64,000 nucleotides of DNA from Parelaphostrongylus tenuis (GCA_019055375.1 JAHQIW010007172.1:1-64000); one strand, 5' to 3'. Counted from the stretch's first letter, positions 1-10,351 are shown. Program-made: numbers and translations. The notes: a model not told the origin generated them from the letters alone.

Positions 1-1805
1 ATGAATGAATATTTTCTTCTGTTTAGCCGTTCCGAGGTGTTGTTGGTGTTAGTTATTGAATAAGCGAAGCATACAACAATACAGTTAGTACTACAGCTTG
101 AATATACAATATTCGAGGTAGCTAAGGTTTCGGCAAATCACCTTCTTCAGGGCCTGGAAAGATCATAGTGATCCACAATCCAGCAAGCCAAAACCTCCAT
201 AACCCCAGCAGAAAGCGTTAGAAATGAATTTTGCATCGGATAGTAAAAGCTTCATTCTGAAGCGCTCAACGTTTTGATGTTCTGATTCTATTAATTATTC
301 ATTGAAAACCAGCCGCTTAGGGTCAGCGCAACAGTGGGCTGTGCCTAACTCAGGACGGAAAGATGAGCATGACGTATGATTCGAGGTCACGCGTGATTGC
401 GAGGCACTCCTCTTTTCGGTTCATTTTTGGGCCTTTGTTATGCATCCAAAAGGCTTCAAAGGTTTTACGCGCAGATTTCTTGATACCTGTGCGAGGATCG
501 TGAATTTGACGCCGAGCATTACTCCTGCATGTTTTTGGTCCCTATTGCGTGCGTAGCGGGGTTTTTTGATCAGAGTTGCGTAATCCAATCAGGTGTTCTT
601 TTACACGGAGGAGTAGTGGTCTACTCGTTTCGCCATTGTACTCATCGGCGCATGCCTCGCAAGAGATTAGGTAAATTATACCCAATCTCATACAGTCGCC
701 ATCTTTGCAGTTCGGACCAACTGCAGTCACCGGTTTCGCGGAGGCGGTCATATAGTTGGTTGCGGACTAGTTGGCGCTTTAGTGTCTTTGAAGGCATTTC
801 ACCTATTGCCACCAAATTATCCAAACCTGCTCTTTTTCGACAGCGTTTATTAGCTGTGCTTACTTCGTTAGAGATAAAAGGCAGGACAAAAGCAATCTTG
901 CTTTCGTCAGACTTATCGCTTGGAAGTATAGAATTTCCTCTAAATATAACCTGAGAAGCTCCTACCGTATCGTAGTCATTAGGGATGGCTAATTTTCGGG
1001 CCATGCTTAGAGATTCTATGTCGTGTTCTTTTTCTGTGCATACATTTTCGCTGATCGAAACATATTTTTTGAAAGCGCGTTTTATGTGTGAAGGATGAGA
1101 TGAAAGGTAATGAACCAAAATGCTTTTGTTGCTTGGTTTTCGCTACAATTTTGTGTTGTAGGAGTTTTCGAACAGGTTGACCTGAACGCTCAAAACTGGG
1201 AGCCAATTTGCTTTCGGTTTCTCAAGGGTGAACTTTATGTACTCTGAGTGACTGTTCAGCAACTCGAAGCATTTGTCAAACTCCTCTTGGGTTGAGCAGA
1301 CGACGAAGCAGTCATCTATATACCTACAGTAGAGTAACGACCGGAGATCGATTATTGGGCTCTCCACTTTAGACGTAAAGCCTATAGCAAGGGTTGGTGC
1401 TAGTCGTTGTCCCATTGCCAGCTCTCTCATTTGGGCAAAATAGCTCCCGTACCATCAAAGGATAGAACAGTTTAGGCACTTTTTTAAGAGAGCCGTGACC
1501 TGCCGAATGGAGAAGCTATACATGTTTGTGGTCCTTTCGTGCTCCGTTAGAAGCTCGTATATGGCTTGCATTGCGGACTCATTCGACACGTTTGTATAAA
1601 GGGCGGTTACGTCGAAAAAATTCCATTACGTACGCGTTGTTGGCGGACGCGTTACGTAGATGGTCTGGGAATTTGGCTGTTGGTGAGATGGGCTGGAATA
1701 TGCTTTAGTAATGGCCCTAGTATTAGGTTCAAAAATCACGTCATCCTATCCGTTGGTCCACCTACACAGCTGATGATGGGTTTAACATTGAAATCGACAA
1801 AAATA
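1..1805 (-). mobile_element. Penelope-like retroelement, decayed RT plus GIY-YIG copy
   Basis: Minus-strand Penelope-like element, truncated upstream near 1805 and running off the window at its 3' end. Reading from 1805 down, the RT shows the pre-palm segments VKPIISCVGGPTDR and PLLKHIPAHLTNS, motif A FDVTALYTNV (about 1615-1590), AMGQRLAPTLAI, and the catalytic YCRYIDDCFVV (about 1320-1290). A linker (1118-750) and a GIY-YIG endonuclease domain starting GIIYLISCEACADEY (about 700-640) follow. The ORF is dead: in-frame stops replace tryptophan codons near 1735 and 1145, another stop lies near 1455, and there are frameshifts near 1620 and 735. The family makes an RT and a nuclease that prime insertion from target DNA; here it is a fossil. 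Confidence 0.9.
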
Positions 1806-2700
1806 AGGTTCCTTCCCTTCTGCCTTTTATCTCTAACGAAGTAAGCACAGCTAATAAACGCTGTCGAAAAAGAGCAGGTTTGGATAATTCGGTGGCAATA
1901 GTTGAAATGCCTTCAAAGACACTAAAGCGCCAACTAGTCCGCAACCAACTATATGACCGCCTCCGCGAAACCGGTGACCGTAGTTGGTCCGAACTGCAAA
2001 GATGGCGACTGTATGAGATTGGGTATAATTTACCTAATCTCTTGCGAGGCATGCGCCGATGAGTACATTGGCGAAACGAGTAGACCACTACGCCTCCGTG
2101 TAAAAGAGCGCCTGATTGGAATACGCAACTCTGATCCAAAAACTCCGCTACGCACGCATAGGGACCAAAAACATGCAGGAGTAATGCTCGGCGTCAAATT
2201 CACGATCCTCGCACGGGAGTCAAAAACATCTGCGCGTAAAATTTTAGAAGCCTTCTGGATACATAGCAAAGGCCCAAAAATGAACCGAAAAGAGGAGTGC
2301 CTCGTAATCACGCGTGACCTCGAACCATACGTCAGGCTCATCTTTCCGGCCTGTGTTAGGCACAGCCCACTGGTGTACTGACCCTAAGCGGCTGGTCTTC
2401 AATGAATAATTGATAGAATCAATGCATCAAAACGTTGAGCATTTCAGAATGAAGCTTCTGCTATCCGATGCAAATTTCATTTCTAACGCTTTCTGCTGGG
2501 GTTATGAAGGTTTTGGCTTAGTGGATTGTGGATCACTATGATCTTTCCAAGCTGTGAAGAAGACGACCAGCTGAAACGCTAACCACCTCGAATATTGTGT
2601 ATTCATACTGCATTAGTGATTGTATTGTTGTATGCTTCGCTAGTATTTAATAAATGACATCAATAAGATCTCGAAACGGCTAATTAGAAGAAAACATTCA
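1806..2700 (+). mobile_element. Inverted second arm of the Penelope-like element
   Basis: This segment repeats the 3' 900 bp of the neighbouring element in opposite orientation. It encodes the linker (from about 1810) and the GIY-YIG domain GIIYLISCEACADEYIGET (2013-2069), extending to RDLEPYVRLIFPA near 2350, followed by a non-coding 3' tail to about 2700. The two copies abut head to head at about 1805 with no spacer. The GIY-YIG frame is offset from the linker frame by one base at the same place as in the minus copy. Penelope elements often carry part of their ORF in terminal repeats in direct or inverted order, so this can be the inverted pseudo-LTR of one insertion. It has fewer stop codons than the left arm. 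Confidence 0.85.
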
Positions 2701-2825
2701 TTTATTCGGCTACTGCAATTCGTTGATTTTTACGATTTATAATCTGAGCATAACTGAAATCAGAGCAATAAATAGAAGAACTTAAACCAAAATTGAACAG
2801 GGTATTCAACAAAATTTTTTTTACC

Positions 2826-3060
2826 GATCCATCTTCACAGTGTTTTTTTTTCACTGTGAGGATCTCAGCACTTCTAGCATACAATTCGTTATTTCGTCTT
2901 CTTCTTGAACATCGTAGGATACTAATCAGGCAGATTTTACAATATGGTGTAGAGCAAGACTAAGGCGTTCGTTGATTGATTGCCAGAGCGTGTTGGAGGA
3001 AGGACTCCCACCGAGCATCACTAAACACTCGACCAGCTCTCCTCCTCTCCCATCCTGCTT
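2826..3060 (+). repeat. Dispersed repeat family A
   Basis: About 235 bp related to stretches at 24325-24555, 30815-31045, 34135-34905 (inverted pair) and 62685-62775. Shared landmarks are CACTGTG followed by ATCCCAGTACTTCTAG-like sequence, a TTCGTCTTCTTCTTGAACGT-like stretch, and a GC-rich end with GTTGGAGG and CACTCGGCC-like words. No coding potential was seen. The inverted pair at 34 kb suggests a foldback or MITE-like element. Confidence 0.65.
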
Positions 3061-3064
3061 CGAT

Positions 3065-3175
3065 CTATATATACATATACATATAATATATATATATGTA
3101 CAAATACAATATATTTGCGTGCATACACACAGAATCTACATATATATGCATGTATATAAATATATAAGACATATT
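3065..3175. repeat. AT-rich simple sequence
   Basis: Impure TA and CATA dinucleotide-type microsatellite flanking the end of the family A copy. Confidence 0.9.
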
Positions 3176-3214
3176 TCAAGCTTTCCGCGAGGTGTGTTAT
3201 GGCATTCATAAAGT

Positions 3215-3800
3215 TCTCTAAACGTTTTTCACCCCTTCAGCTCATCAACGGAACAGTACCTTTTGTTTGAGCAAGTCCCTTATAAGGTGCTAAGCTCCCT
3301 ACATAAAAAGAACTAATAATCATTGCAGTGTTGGGTGATCTTGTCACACTACTTCTAGTGATCATTTATGTCTGCAGTCCGAGTGATTTTTTCACTTTGC
3401 GCGCAATGTAACATCTTCGTCGTGGATTCCTATACATTTAGGGGATTCTCCTCTTACAAGGAATTGGCTTTAACGAAAGGTACCGTGCAATTGATGAGGC
3501 TGAAAGACCCAAGCACTTGTCCAGCACTTTAGAATGTTATAACAGATTTCATGAAGGACTTGAAATATATTGTCAGATTTCATTGTTTTGAGCGAGGCCT
3601 CAGAAAACAGTCGAATATGAAGAGATTCTTGGGGACCCACATTAAGCAATGCCGGATCATTTGAGAAAGCAGTTTCAGTGGAAGTCGTCAGTTGCTTGGA
3701 CAACGAATAAATGTAGAAAATGTTGGGATACGGATCACGACTTGTGAAAACGTGTAGTTTAAGCATGTACATAGAACCAACGAGTTTTTGTTATCAGTTG
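3215..3800 (+). repeat. Family B repeat with two decayed hammerhead motifs, inverted
   Basis: The plus-strand motif at about 3478-3530 keeps GGTACCGTGCAA, a core changed from CTGACGA to TTGATGA (3493-3499), and a stem II GGC..GACC. The GAAA after stem II has become CAAG, so this copy should not cleave. A second, rougher motif lies on the minus strand at about 3218-3262. The downstream part (3520-3640) matches the common family B 3' region that ends with TTTTGAGCGAGGCCT. Confidence 0.6.
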
Positions 3801-3940
3801 ATGTGTTATTGTTGTCCTGATAAGCTCACACGATGCACTTAGAATTTCTATTATGGCTAACATAACAAACGTATCTCTATTTTTCAAGCACCATTGATTC
3901 ATATCGATTCCTTTGAAGAGAAAATTCTCTTCGAAGATAC

Positions 3941-4166
3941 CTTAATCTCTTTGGTAGCATCGAAAACGCTAGATGTGATCGTGGAAAGATGAGCAGACAG
4001 TATAATGTCATCCAAAACTGTACATTTATACAATGCGGCTGTTGATGGGACATCTATGCGAAATTACATATGACGAGGGAAGTACTCCCATTTAGGTTCT
4101 CCATTGAAATCCAAAAATGTGCAAAGAGTACTCATTCTCTCGAAAATAATTCGTAATGCACGAATA
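3941..4166 (-). CDS. Unknown protein, single exon fragment, one in-frame stop
   Basis: The acceptor CATTCTTCAG ends at 4167, then an open frame of 75 codons (phase 2 entry) runs to a GTATCT donor at 3940. The protein contains LCTFLDFNGEPKWEYFP and later CTVLDDIILSAHLSTITSS. A single TAA near 4069 interrupts it and could also lie in a 36-nt in-frame intron, which is short even for a nematode. No family was recognised and no partner exons were found with confidence. It converges away from the REEP-like gene on the other strand. Confidence 0.4.
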
Positions 4167-4443
4167 CTGAAGAATGACAACCTCTATGGAAAGTTTTAAT
4201 TATGAAGTAATGTGACGATCAGTTAACTTTGACTGAATAAGAAAATCTCTTTGCTATTTTGCCTTGTGTAGTAACACCTTTCCGACACCAGACCTTCTTC
4301 GAAGCAAACGACTGAGTTGTGAATGGTTGGTGGTGAGAATGAAACAATGGAAGATAACATAGTGACTATCAGAGCTATCAGAGGGGTATAAAAAGCGAAA
4401 ACTAGAGGATGTCTAATAATTCTAAGAGTTCTACCGCTTACGG

Positions 4444-5375
4444 ATGAGTGTTGCTGATCCAGTTGCGCAACCTTCACCGCAGCTGAAGGCCCAGCGGAGA
4501 CTTCTACCACATCGGGAGACGAATAACCCGCTTGAAGGGCTAAAGCAAGCACACGTGAGTCACTTTTTTGAAAGAATATTACGGAAATAAACACTGAAGA
4601 GCGTTTAGAGCGACTTGGTAAAGTGGTGTTACCAACCACACGGTTCTCTTGCGGATGAGCAATTGAAAAAGCTCGACGAAGCTTCGGTGAAGAGAGAACA
4701 CGTAAGAATAGCAGCATTTAGACTCCAGCATTTTCTTTACTAAGTGCACTTCAGGTTGCCTATGGTTTCATTGCACTTTTGAGCCTCTATTTGTTGGCCG
4801 GCCAGCAGCGTTTTTCTTTCTAATCTGATCACATTCACCTATCCCGCCTGTGTTACCGTTGAGGTTTGTTGGAAGTTTTCTGCATTACAACGTTGGATAT
4901 TTTGCGTAGTTCACAGCGGCATCAATCGAATGGTAAGATAACCGTGTTAGAATACTGATGCACGCTTGACATAGATCCTTCATATTACTGCGTCAGGTGG
5001 TTCGCACGAAAAACTCGGCCGAAGCTTTGAATTTACTACTCTACTGGATTCCGTTTGGATTCGCTGCTCTTCTCGATTCAACCTTTGTCAGTGATATCCC
5101 AACATACTTCTTTCTGAAGGTACTTCATTTCGCTCTTATCACGCTATCATTCTTTCGTTCTGTGTACTTTATCTCGCTCTTACCAAGCTATCACTTTTCC
5201 ATATCTATCACGAATACTGAATATTTGAGAGACTGTAATGGGTTACATGTTTCAGACTTGTGCACTTACATTCCTCTTCCTACCACAAACCCAAGGTGCA
5301 AAGTTGATCTATTTCAATGTCATCGAGCCGCTTGCGAAATTTGTCGATGACTTGATGAAGAAGTACAGAAGTTAG
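4444..5375 (+). CDS. REEP/Yop1/DP1-type ER membrane-shaping protein, five exons, one frameshift
   Basis: Five exons are inferred: 4444-4554, 4609-4701, 4755-4863, 4997-5119 and 5256-5375, with introns of 54, 53, 133 and 136 nt, GT donors and AG acceptors, and phase 0 throughout. The ATG at 4444 is the first in frame. The roughly 185-residue product has the length and order of REEP5/Yop1: an N-terminal helix (LADEQLKKLDEASVKREH), VAYGFIALLSLYLLAG, then NLITFTYPACVTVE, RTKNS..LLLYWIPFGFAALLD, and the hallmark PQTQGAKLIYFNVIEPL at residues about 155-171. These proteins insert hairpins into ER tubule membranes and bend them. One base is missing or extra near 4805-4823 inside exon 3, so this is either a sequencing error or a young pseudogene. 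Several family-typical residues in the TKN...TQWL..YW segment are changed, which suggests a divergent paralog. Confidence 0.8.
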
Positions 5376-5379
5376 GCTG

Positions 5380-5990
5380 CGAGTTACAATAAATGTCCGG
5401 TAAAGTGCTTCTGTTACAAAGTCATGAGATGGCAATGGATCTCTATTCGAGAACGCTAGAGAATTACGTTTACGCACAGAAAATACATCAAAGTGAGGGG
5501 GAAAATTCGTGTCAACGCGTCAGGTCTTCGGAATAAGAACTACTTTTTACTGAATTATTACTAACCAGAATGGGTAGAAATAAGCAACGCGTACGAGTTG
5601 ATGTCAAAAAGTACTTCAGTACAACAAAAGCTGTTCTCAGATTCGAATTCCATGTTGAAAAACCGTTCTGGCCAACGAGTGGATTCTTATTTGTGGAAGT
5701 TTGGATATTCTGACCGACGACTGGATTCTTGTTTGTGGAAGTTCAGCTCTTGTAAATTTCACATCTGAGAAATCAATTTTTCCGATAGATATAAACGTCA
5801 CTAAAGAGATTTGCTTGAAAATCATTTCACTTGTTAACGTTAACTTGGAGCAATGAAGTTGAAGATGCTTTACTTTGTCACTGAGACATTCCATATCGAT
5901 CTCCATCGATTGATAGTGAGATTTACTCAATGAAATACGTTAAAATTGAGCCTGTGTTGTGCAATCTGCGTGAAAATAACGAGACACTTC
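5380..5990. other. Intergenic stretch, no gene seen
   Basis: No convincing exon was found. Around 5660-5745 a roughly 45-bp unit (GGATTCTT.TTTGTGGAAGTT) occurs twice in tandem with small changes. Confidence 0.5.
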
Positions 5991-6199
5991 TGTGCATGCA
6001 TGCGCCTATTGCAAGTCAGCCTTCTCGGTCAACAAACACAGTCACACTATCATTGGTACACTTAATGATGTCATAATGAAGGTAGGAGGTGTCCGGAACG
6101 ACATCTATAGAAGTCATAATCTGTCCGGTGACTAATTTTAGTACGTCTGACGATTTCTCTATGTAAGGGGGGTCTCCCCGGTAGGGACTGGCACTGGCG

Positions 6200-6262
6200 A
6201 AAGACACTGGAGCAACTGACGAGACTGCAAGGTTGAAACACCTGTCTGCACTGCTTAGATGC
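6200..6262 (+). ncRNA. Hammerhead ribozyme, intact catalytic core, weakened stem I
   Basis: CTGACGA (6216-6222), stem II GAC/GTT (6223-6225 with 6232-6234, loop TGCAAG), GAAA (6235-6238), a two-pair stem III AC/GT closing loop ACCT, and cleavage triplet GTC ending at 6246. All core bases of the CUGANGA..GAAA..UH pattern are present. Relative to the family consensus one base is missing after the cleavage site, which disturbs pairing at the base of stem I, so activity is doubtful. Confidence 0.65.
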
Positions 6263-6539
6263 TATATCAGACCTCATGAAAGTCTTCAAATATGCTGTCA
6301 GGATGCATCAATTTTGAGCGAATTCTTAGAAAAACAGTTAAACATAAACGTACTGATTATGAAAAAAATACGTCTTGAGCAATCGGCTGTTAATCACTGC
6401 AATGCCCGGTGATGATATCACTGCCCATGCAATGATATGTTATGTTTGGTGGTGTCAATTTTCACTTTGCACGTATTGTAGCATGTTCTCTGACGATTAC
6501 TCCATTTAAGAAAGTTCTTCTCTCGAAAGGGATTCACAA

Positions 6540-6612
6540 CGAAAGTCACTGTGCAGCAACTGGAGAGGCTGCAAGGCCGAAATACGCGTATTGTTTTGTG
6601 TTAGTGCCATAA
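6540..6612 (+). ncRNA. Hammerhead ribozyme remnant
   Basis: Second monomer of the tandem dimer. The core reads CTGGAGA (6560-6566) where CTGANGA is needed; stem II GGC..GCC and GAAA are kept. The A-to-G change at core position 6 should abolish cleavage. Confidence 0.6.
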
Positions 6613-6879
6613 AAGACCCCATGAAAGCCCTAAAATATGCTATTGGGGTGTATTGATTTTGAGCGAGGGCTTGGAAAGAAAGTCGAATATGAAAGGAAAT
6701 TATTTAGTGCAGTTTCTTCTAAACTCTTTGTAGCCACGATAGCGGGCGTCTTCCATAAGAAGCTATCTTATCAGCAATCTCCACTTGATTCCTCATTTCG
6801 GCGAGAAATTATTAGGTTGGAAAGAAAATTCCCATGGCTTGGATGGGAATGTCGTTTTTTTAGCATGAATCGTGTGTGA

Positions 6880-7304
6880 TGTTCATATTATTTTGGAGGT
6901 CTGCTTCTTGCGCATCTATTGATAAATAATTTGTCTATATCTGCTGCAGAATGGAATTGTCCACGGAACAAAAGCGAAAAAATCGAAAGTGCGCTTTGTT
7001 TCAGCAAGACAATACAAAACCACACACAGCCAAAAAACCAAGGCAAAGTCTGAGAACTGGACGGAGTTGAGATTCTACCGCATCCACCCTATAGTCCGGA
7101 CGTAGCTCCATCTGATTACGCCTTTTTCGACCAATGCAACACTTTTGGAGAGTTGCCGATTTGAATCTTTCGATGAAGTTGAAAAAGCATGTTAAGAGTT
7201 CTTTGATTTAAAGCCAAAGGAGTGGTACTTCCAATCAGATCCGAAACCTGGTGGACCGATGGCAAAAAGTGGTGGATTTAGATGGCCTGTATTTGAAGAA
7301 TAGT
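6880..7304 (+). pseudogene. mariner-type transposase, C-terminal remnant
   Basis: A broken frame encodes FQQDNTKPHTA, then the catalytic-region signature HPPYSPDVAPSDYAFF (about 7080-7127), and the typical ending NLVDRWQKVVDLDGLYFEE at 7243-7301 with stop TAG. Several stops and frameshifts separate these blocks, and the N-terminal half is not recognisable. mariner transposases cut and paste DNA flanked by short terminal inverted repeats; this copy is inactive. Confidence 0.88.
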
Positions 7305-7970
7305 TGTTGTCTTTTGTTGTCTGAATATATGCATAAATTTTGGATGTTTTATCAAACGATGGAAACTTTCTGTCCAATCTAGTAGTATGGTTGAAGAAAG
7401 GATGCAACCCAGAGAGCGTGGTAAATGATGTGACGCAGGAATGCCCGTAAAGTGGAAACACATGCACTGTGACAATATTTTTTATAAGCATATCGTTATT
7501 TTCATTTTCCAAGAGCTATGACGACTTAGGCGCATTGTGTGAAATGAAAGGATATCAAAACCACAAGGTAAACCTTGTAATATCTGCGGCACAACTTATA
7601 CACATTTGAGGGTAACATTAATGTGATTGCACGAAATATGATTGCTTTCTTTGGCAAAAAAAGTTCTTCATTTATCAAAATATGTGATGTAAAGAAGAAC
7701 ATATGGCACAACACATACAGGATAAGAGAGGCGTAATTTTTTTCTTCAAATTGCACAAAACCTATCTATAGGATGCTACTCAGAAGGAAGTAGATTACCG
7801 ATACACAAACCTCGTGAAGTGGCCAATGTGACATTCATCGATGTCACAGTGAACGAACGAATTACTAGGCATCGCCCAACACGCTTTGTAAATCCGTGAT
7901 TCGACGTCCATCGCAACAGTGCTAGAAGTGACGCATTATGGTTAGATATCCCTGCGTAGTGATTTCGATA
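7305..7970. other. Non-coding stretch, no feature recognised
   Basis: AT-rich. Part may be the 3' flank of the mariner remnant. No terminal inverted repeat or convincing exon was found. Confidence 0.4.
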
Positions 7971-7974
7971 TGAA

Positions 7975-9535
7975 AATAAGTTTTCAAGAAATTTCTCCTA
8001 CCCAACTTCGAAGCTAGGTCATTCATCATGTTAACTTCACGGCCCACTAGAAGTAAGTGGAGCATTCGGAGATGTTCATTCCGCTGGATCGATTTTCAGG
8101 CATTGTCGAAGCCGGTGAACATTTATTCCGTCTGGTCGATGCTTGGTGTTATAAGGGCGACATCATCGATTGAGTCAAGGTGGTGCAATCATCGACCGTT
8201 GAATTTTACTCCTATGTTGTCGTGTTCGAATGTTGGCATGACGTTTTGATTAGTGGCAGTGAATAATTTTGGCAAGGATGTATCGCCTTGGTGAACTTCT
8301 CTTCTTACCTCAATGGTAAGATTGCGATAGAAAAGGTCATATTCCAGTTGTGAATTCTTTGTAAAACTCACTAAGTCATACCTTTACAATTGATTGTTTT
8401 TACAGACCTTGTTCAAAACATCATATAATCTGTTGACATACCTTGAGTTTTTATGAGGTCTAATATGGCACTTATACAGTTCTGGACACGTGTTTCGGAC
8501 TTCATCAGTAGCACGGTGCCTTTCAGCTTCAGCCAATCCCTTGCACTGATATACACCCTCTGCACATAAAAGAATTGACGCCAAATGATTTCAAAGAACC
8601 TCAAGACAGACCTCATGTAAGTCTCAAGATATACTATTAAATCATATGCGCACGAAATCATTATGTCGAGTAGGAAGGTCCCAGCCGTTCGAAGTCTCAA
8701 TGACTGCTTCTGTTTCCATTGAATCGAAGGACCTTTTGAGTCATTGAATATTAGACAGAGCATCCCTTTTACACCCGTGAAATTTCAGTGAGCCTTGTGA
8801 TCGTGTGGATGTGGTCTATAGTACTTTTTTTTCGAAACCCTGCTTGTTATCATGATTACCCTTCGTTCTGTGTTCTGTCAATCCTGTTTAGGATGACTCG
8901 AGTGAAGAGTTTATAGACAACGGACACGAAGTCGTATGGGCGATAATCGCTTATGTCGTGAGGGTTTTTCTACATGAACAGAATATTTGTCTTGGTTGTT
9001 TTATTGGCTGAGGACCTTGCATTTTGACAGGTAACGAGTGGAATGCCAAGGTAGTGTGCTAATGAGAACTGGCGGAGTTGTTCAAATGTTAGTCTTATAC
9101 TTTCTAGATCAAGTGTTGTTCTATTGCTTACCGGCGAAATGGCGTGCCGGATTTCGAAAAAGAGAACTAGTGAAACGACAAAATCGTCCCCTTCGATTTC
9201 ATATGACGTTAAGTGGACCTGTCTATTGCAGAGATCCTAGTAGTTATTGTAGGAGATTTTCTCCATTGCCCTTCTGGAAGGTATAAGTGATCCGATAGGG
9301 CATCGGAGTGCAGTCATTTTAATCTTATAAATGGCAAAGCTTAGTGGGCTTCACGAATGCTCTTCCCAGCTTCTGCAGCTTCGGCAATAACTGCTACTTT
9401 TCTTCTTTGAGATCTTTTGAGATCTTCCTTTATCTCTTCTCTACAGCATTTCGCAAGTTTGGGTGCGAGGTTCCGGTTGCCTTTACGAAAAAATCACATT
9501 TGATCCGCATATCACTCACTAAATAGATCCTTTCT
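7975..9535 (-). mobile_element. RTE-like LINE reverse transcriptase fragment
   Basis: Read on the minus strand from 9535 down: a linker (KLAKCCREEIKEDLK, IAEAAEAGKSIREAH near 9440-9340), FEIRHAISPVSNRT near 9150, YRPYDFVSVVYKLFTRVIL near 8930-8880, AGFRK..STIDHIHTITRLTE near 8840-8790, NDSKGP.DSME near 8740, then VRREVHQGDTSLPKLFTA (about 8310-8255) and GREVNMMNDLASKLGRR near 8045-7990. Order and wording match RTE-type non-LTR retrotransposons of nematodes. Stops and frameshifts throughout make it dead. A family B repeat interrupts it at about 8385-8640. Confidence 0.85.
8385..8640 (-). repeat. Family B repeat nested in the LINE, hammerhead stem II deleted
   Basis: On the minus strand it shows GGCACCGTGCTA, a canonical CTGATGA core (8503-8509), then only AGTCC before GAAACACGTGTCC. 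Stem II has therefore shrunk to nothing and the ribozyme cannot fold. Both arms of stem I (GGCAC..GTGCC) are intact. The LINE reading resumes on both sides, so this copy inserted into the LINE. Confidence 0.7.
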
Positions 9536-9689
9536 GTATTTCAATCCTATTCCTTTTTATTTGGCAAAAAAAACCCAACAAAAATAACATATTGAAAACA
9601 TTATTCAATCAACTGCAGAACTGCGTTCAAAATAATACATCTGTCCTCAAGGACGACAACGATCATATTGAGCGGACGCGTTTAAAGCA

Positions 9690-9895
9690 ACAGTGATCAG
9701 GTGTGTTTGCAGTTGACGCCGCTTTGCAAACCACGATATAGACTTGCACCAGCCGCCATGTTCGAATCAAACCAAAACCATGGGCTAGGTTCGCGATAAA
9801 GAGACGAAAGGAATTCGTGTTTGGGATCCACACAACTTGTGAAGATGAACCATCTAAGTATCCAAGTAATTCAATCAATAAAAAAGACATGAACA
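9690..9895 (+). mobile_element. LINE 3' end fragment
   Basis: The plus frame carries ARFAIKRRKEFVFGIH and EDEPSKYPSN, the C-terminal ending seen in nematode RTE-like LINEs. The same ending occurs at 30210-30300. It is followed by AT-rich sequence with short A runs. Confidence 0.55.
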
Positions 9896-10089
9896 TATAA
9901 GTATTAACAAAGACACTTCAAATCTGCTCTCACACGACTCAACACTATCTACATTCTGCGCAATAATTCGAATTTGTTACTACAAATTTGAGCGAATACA
10001 AACGACTATAACTAGAAAATTTATCTTTATTATAACTATCACAGTTGGCAACACTAGGCATTCAATAAGTGTCGATAATACTAATGTAC

Positions 10090-10351
10090 CCAATAATGTG
10101 AAGTGCTGTGCTTGCGTTGGCTGGGAATCAAACCCAGATATCACAATACAAGTGGGTTCAATGCCGATAGCAGCTGCCCCCCAAACCGTCGACGGTTGGC
10201 TGTTGACAGATAACGTTGTAGCGTAAAAAGAGTGTTCTGCAAAACGAGCGTCGGTGGTGCAACGGTTAGCATACGCTCCCGGAAAAAGTGCGATCTGGGT
10301 TCGAATCCCGGGTGACGCAAATGTTTCTTGCACAGCACTTCACATTATTGG
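10090..10351. repeat. Foldback of two tRNA-like units, head to head
   Basis: Terminal inverted repeats of 22 bp (CCAATAATGTGAAGTGCTGT..., 10090-10111 and 10330-10351). The right half has a tRNA-like fold at 10247-10319: GCGTC/GACGC acceptor ends, an A-box-like TGGTGCAACGGTTAGC, and a perfect B-box GGGTTCGAATCCC. Position 33 is C instead of T and the anticodon would be GGA without the long variable arm of serine tRNA, so it is a SINE-type unit rather than a tRNA gene. The left half is a related unit on the minus strand with B-box GGGTTTGATTCCC. Confidence 0.7.

Larger units (their letters stand above)
5995..6700 (+). repeat. Family B direct tandem dimer, about 344-bp monomers
   Basis: Two alignable units in the same orientation. 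Their hammerhead core positions lie at 6216 and 6560, an offset of 344 bp. Both share an upstream segment with TCTGACGAT...CTCC.. and a downstream segment running through ATGAAAG..TAT..TATTG to TTTTGAGCGA. Tandem monomers of a few hundred bases, each with a hammerhead, are the described layout of retrozymes. Both units have diverged from each other, so the insertion is not recent. Confidence 0.7.

Noticed and set aside
529..954. 141-codon plus-strand frame
   Set aside because: Shadow of the Penelope linker and GIY-YIG domain on the minus strand.
1766..1795. CTGATGA...GAAA at the Penelope junction as a hammerhead
   Set aside because: The bases between cannot form stem II and the segment is the reverse complement of conserved RT coding sequence (VKPIISCVGG), so the match is chance.
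4223..4717. 164-codon minus-strand frame
   Set aside because: Overlaps exons 1-2 of the REEP-type gene on the other strand. The first part is antisense to them, and the hydrophobic remainder has no support.
5637..5930. 97-codon minus-strand protein with internal repeats
   Set aside because: The repeats come from a local 45-bp tandem duplication; no splice sites or motifs.
10247..10319. A functional tRNA gene
   Set aside because: Position 33 is C, the acceptor stem has only five clean pairs and the anticodon GGA would need a long variable arm. The unit is part of a foldback repeat.
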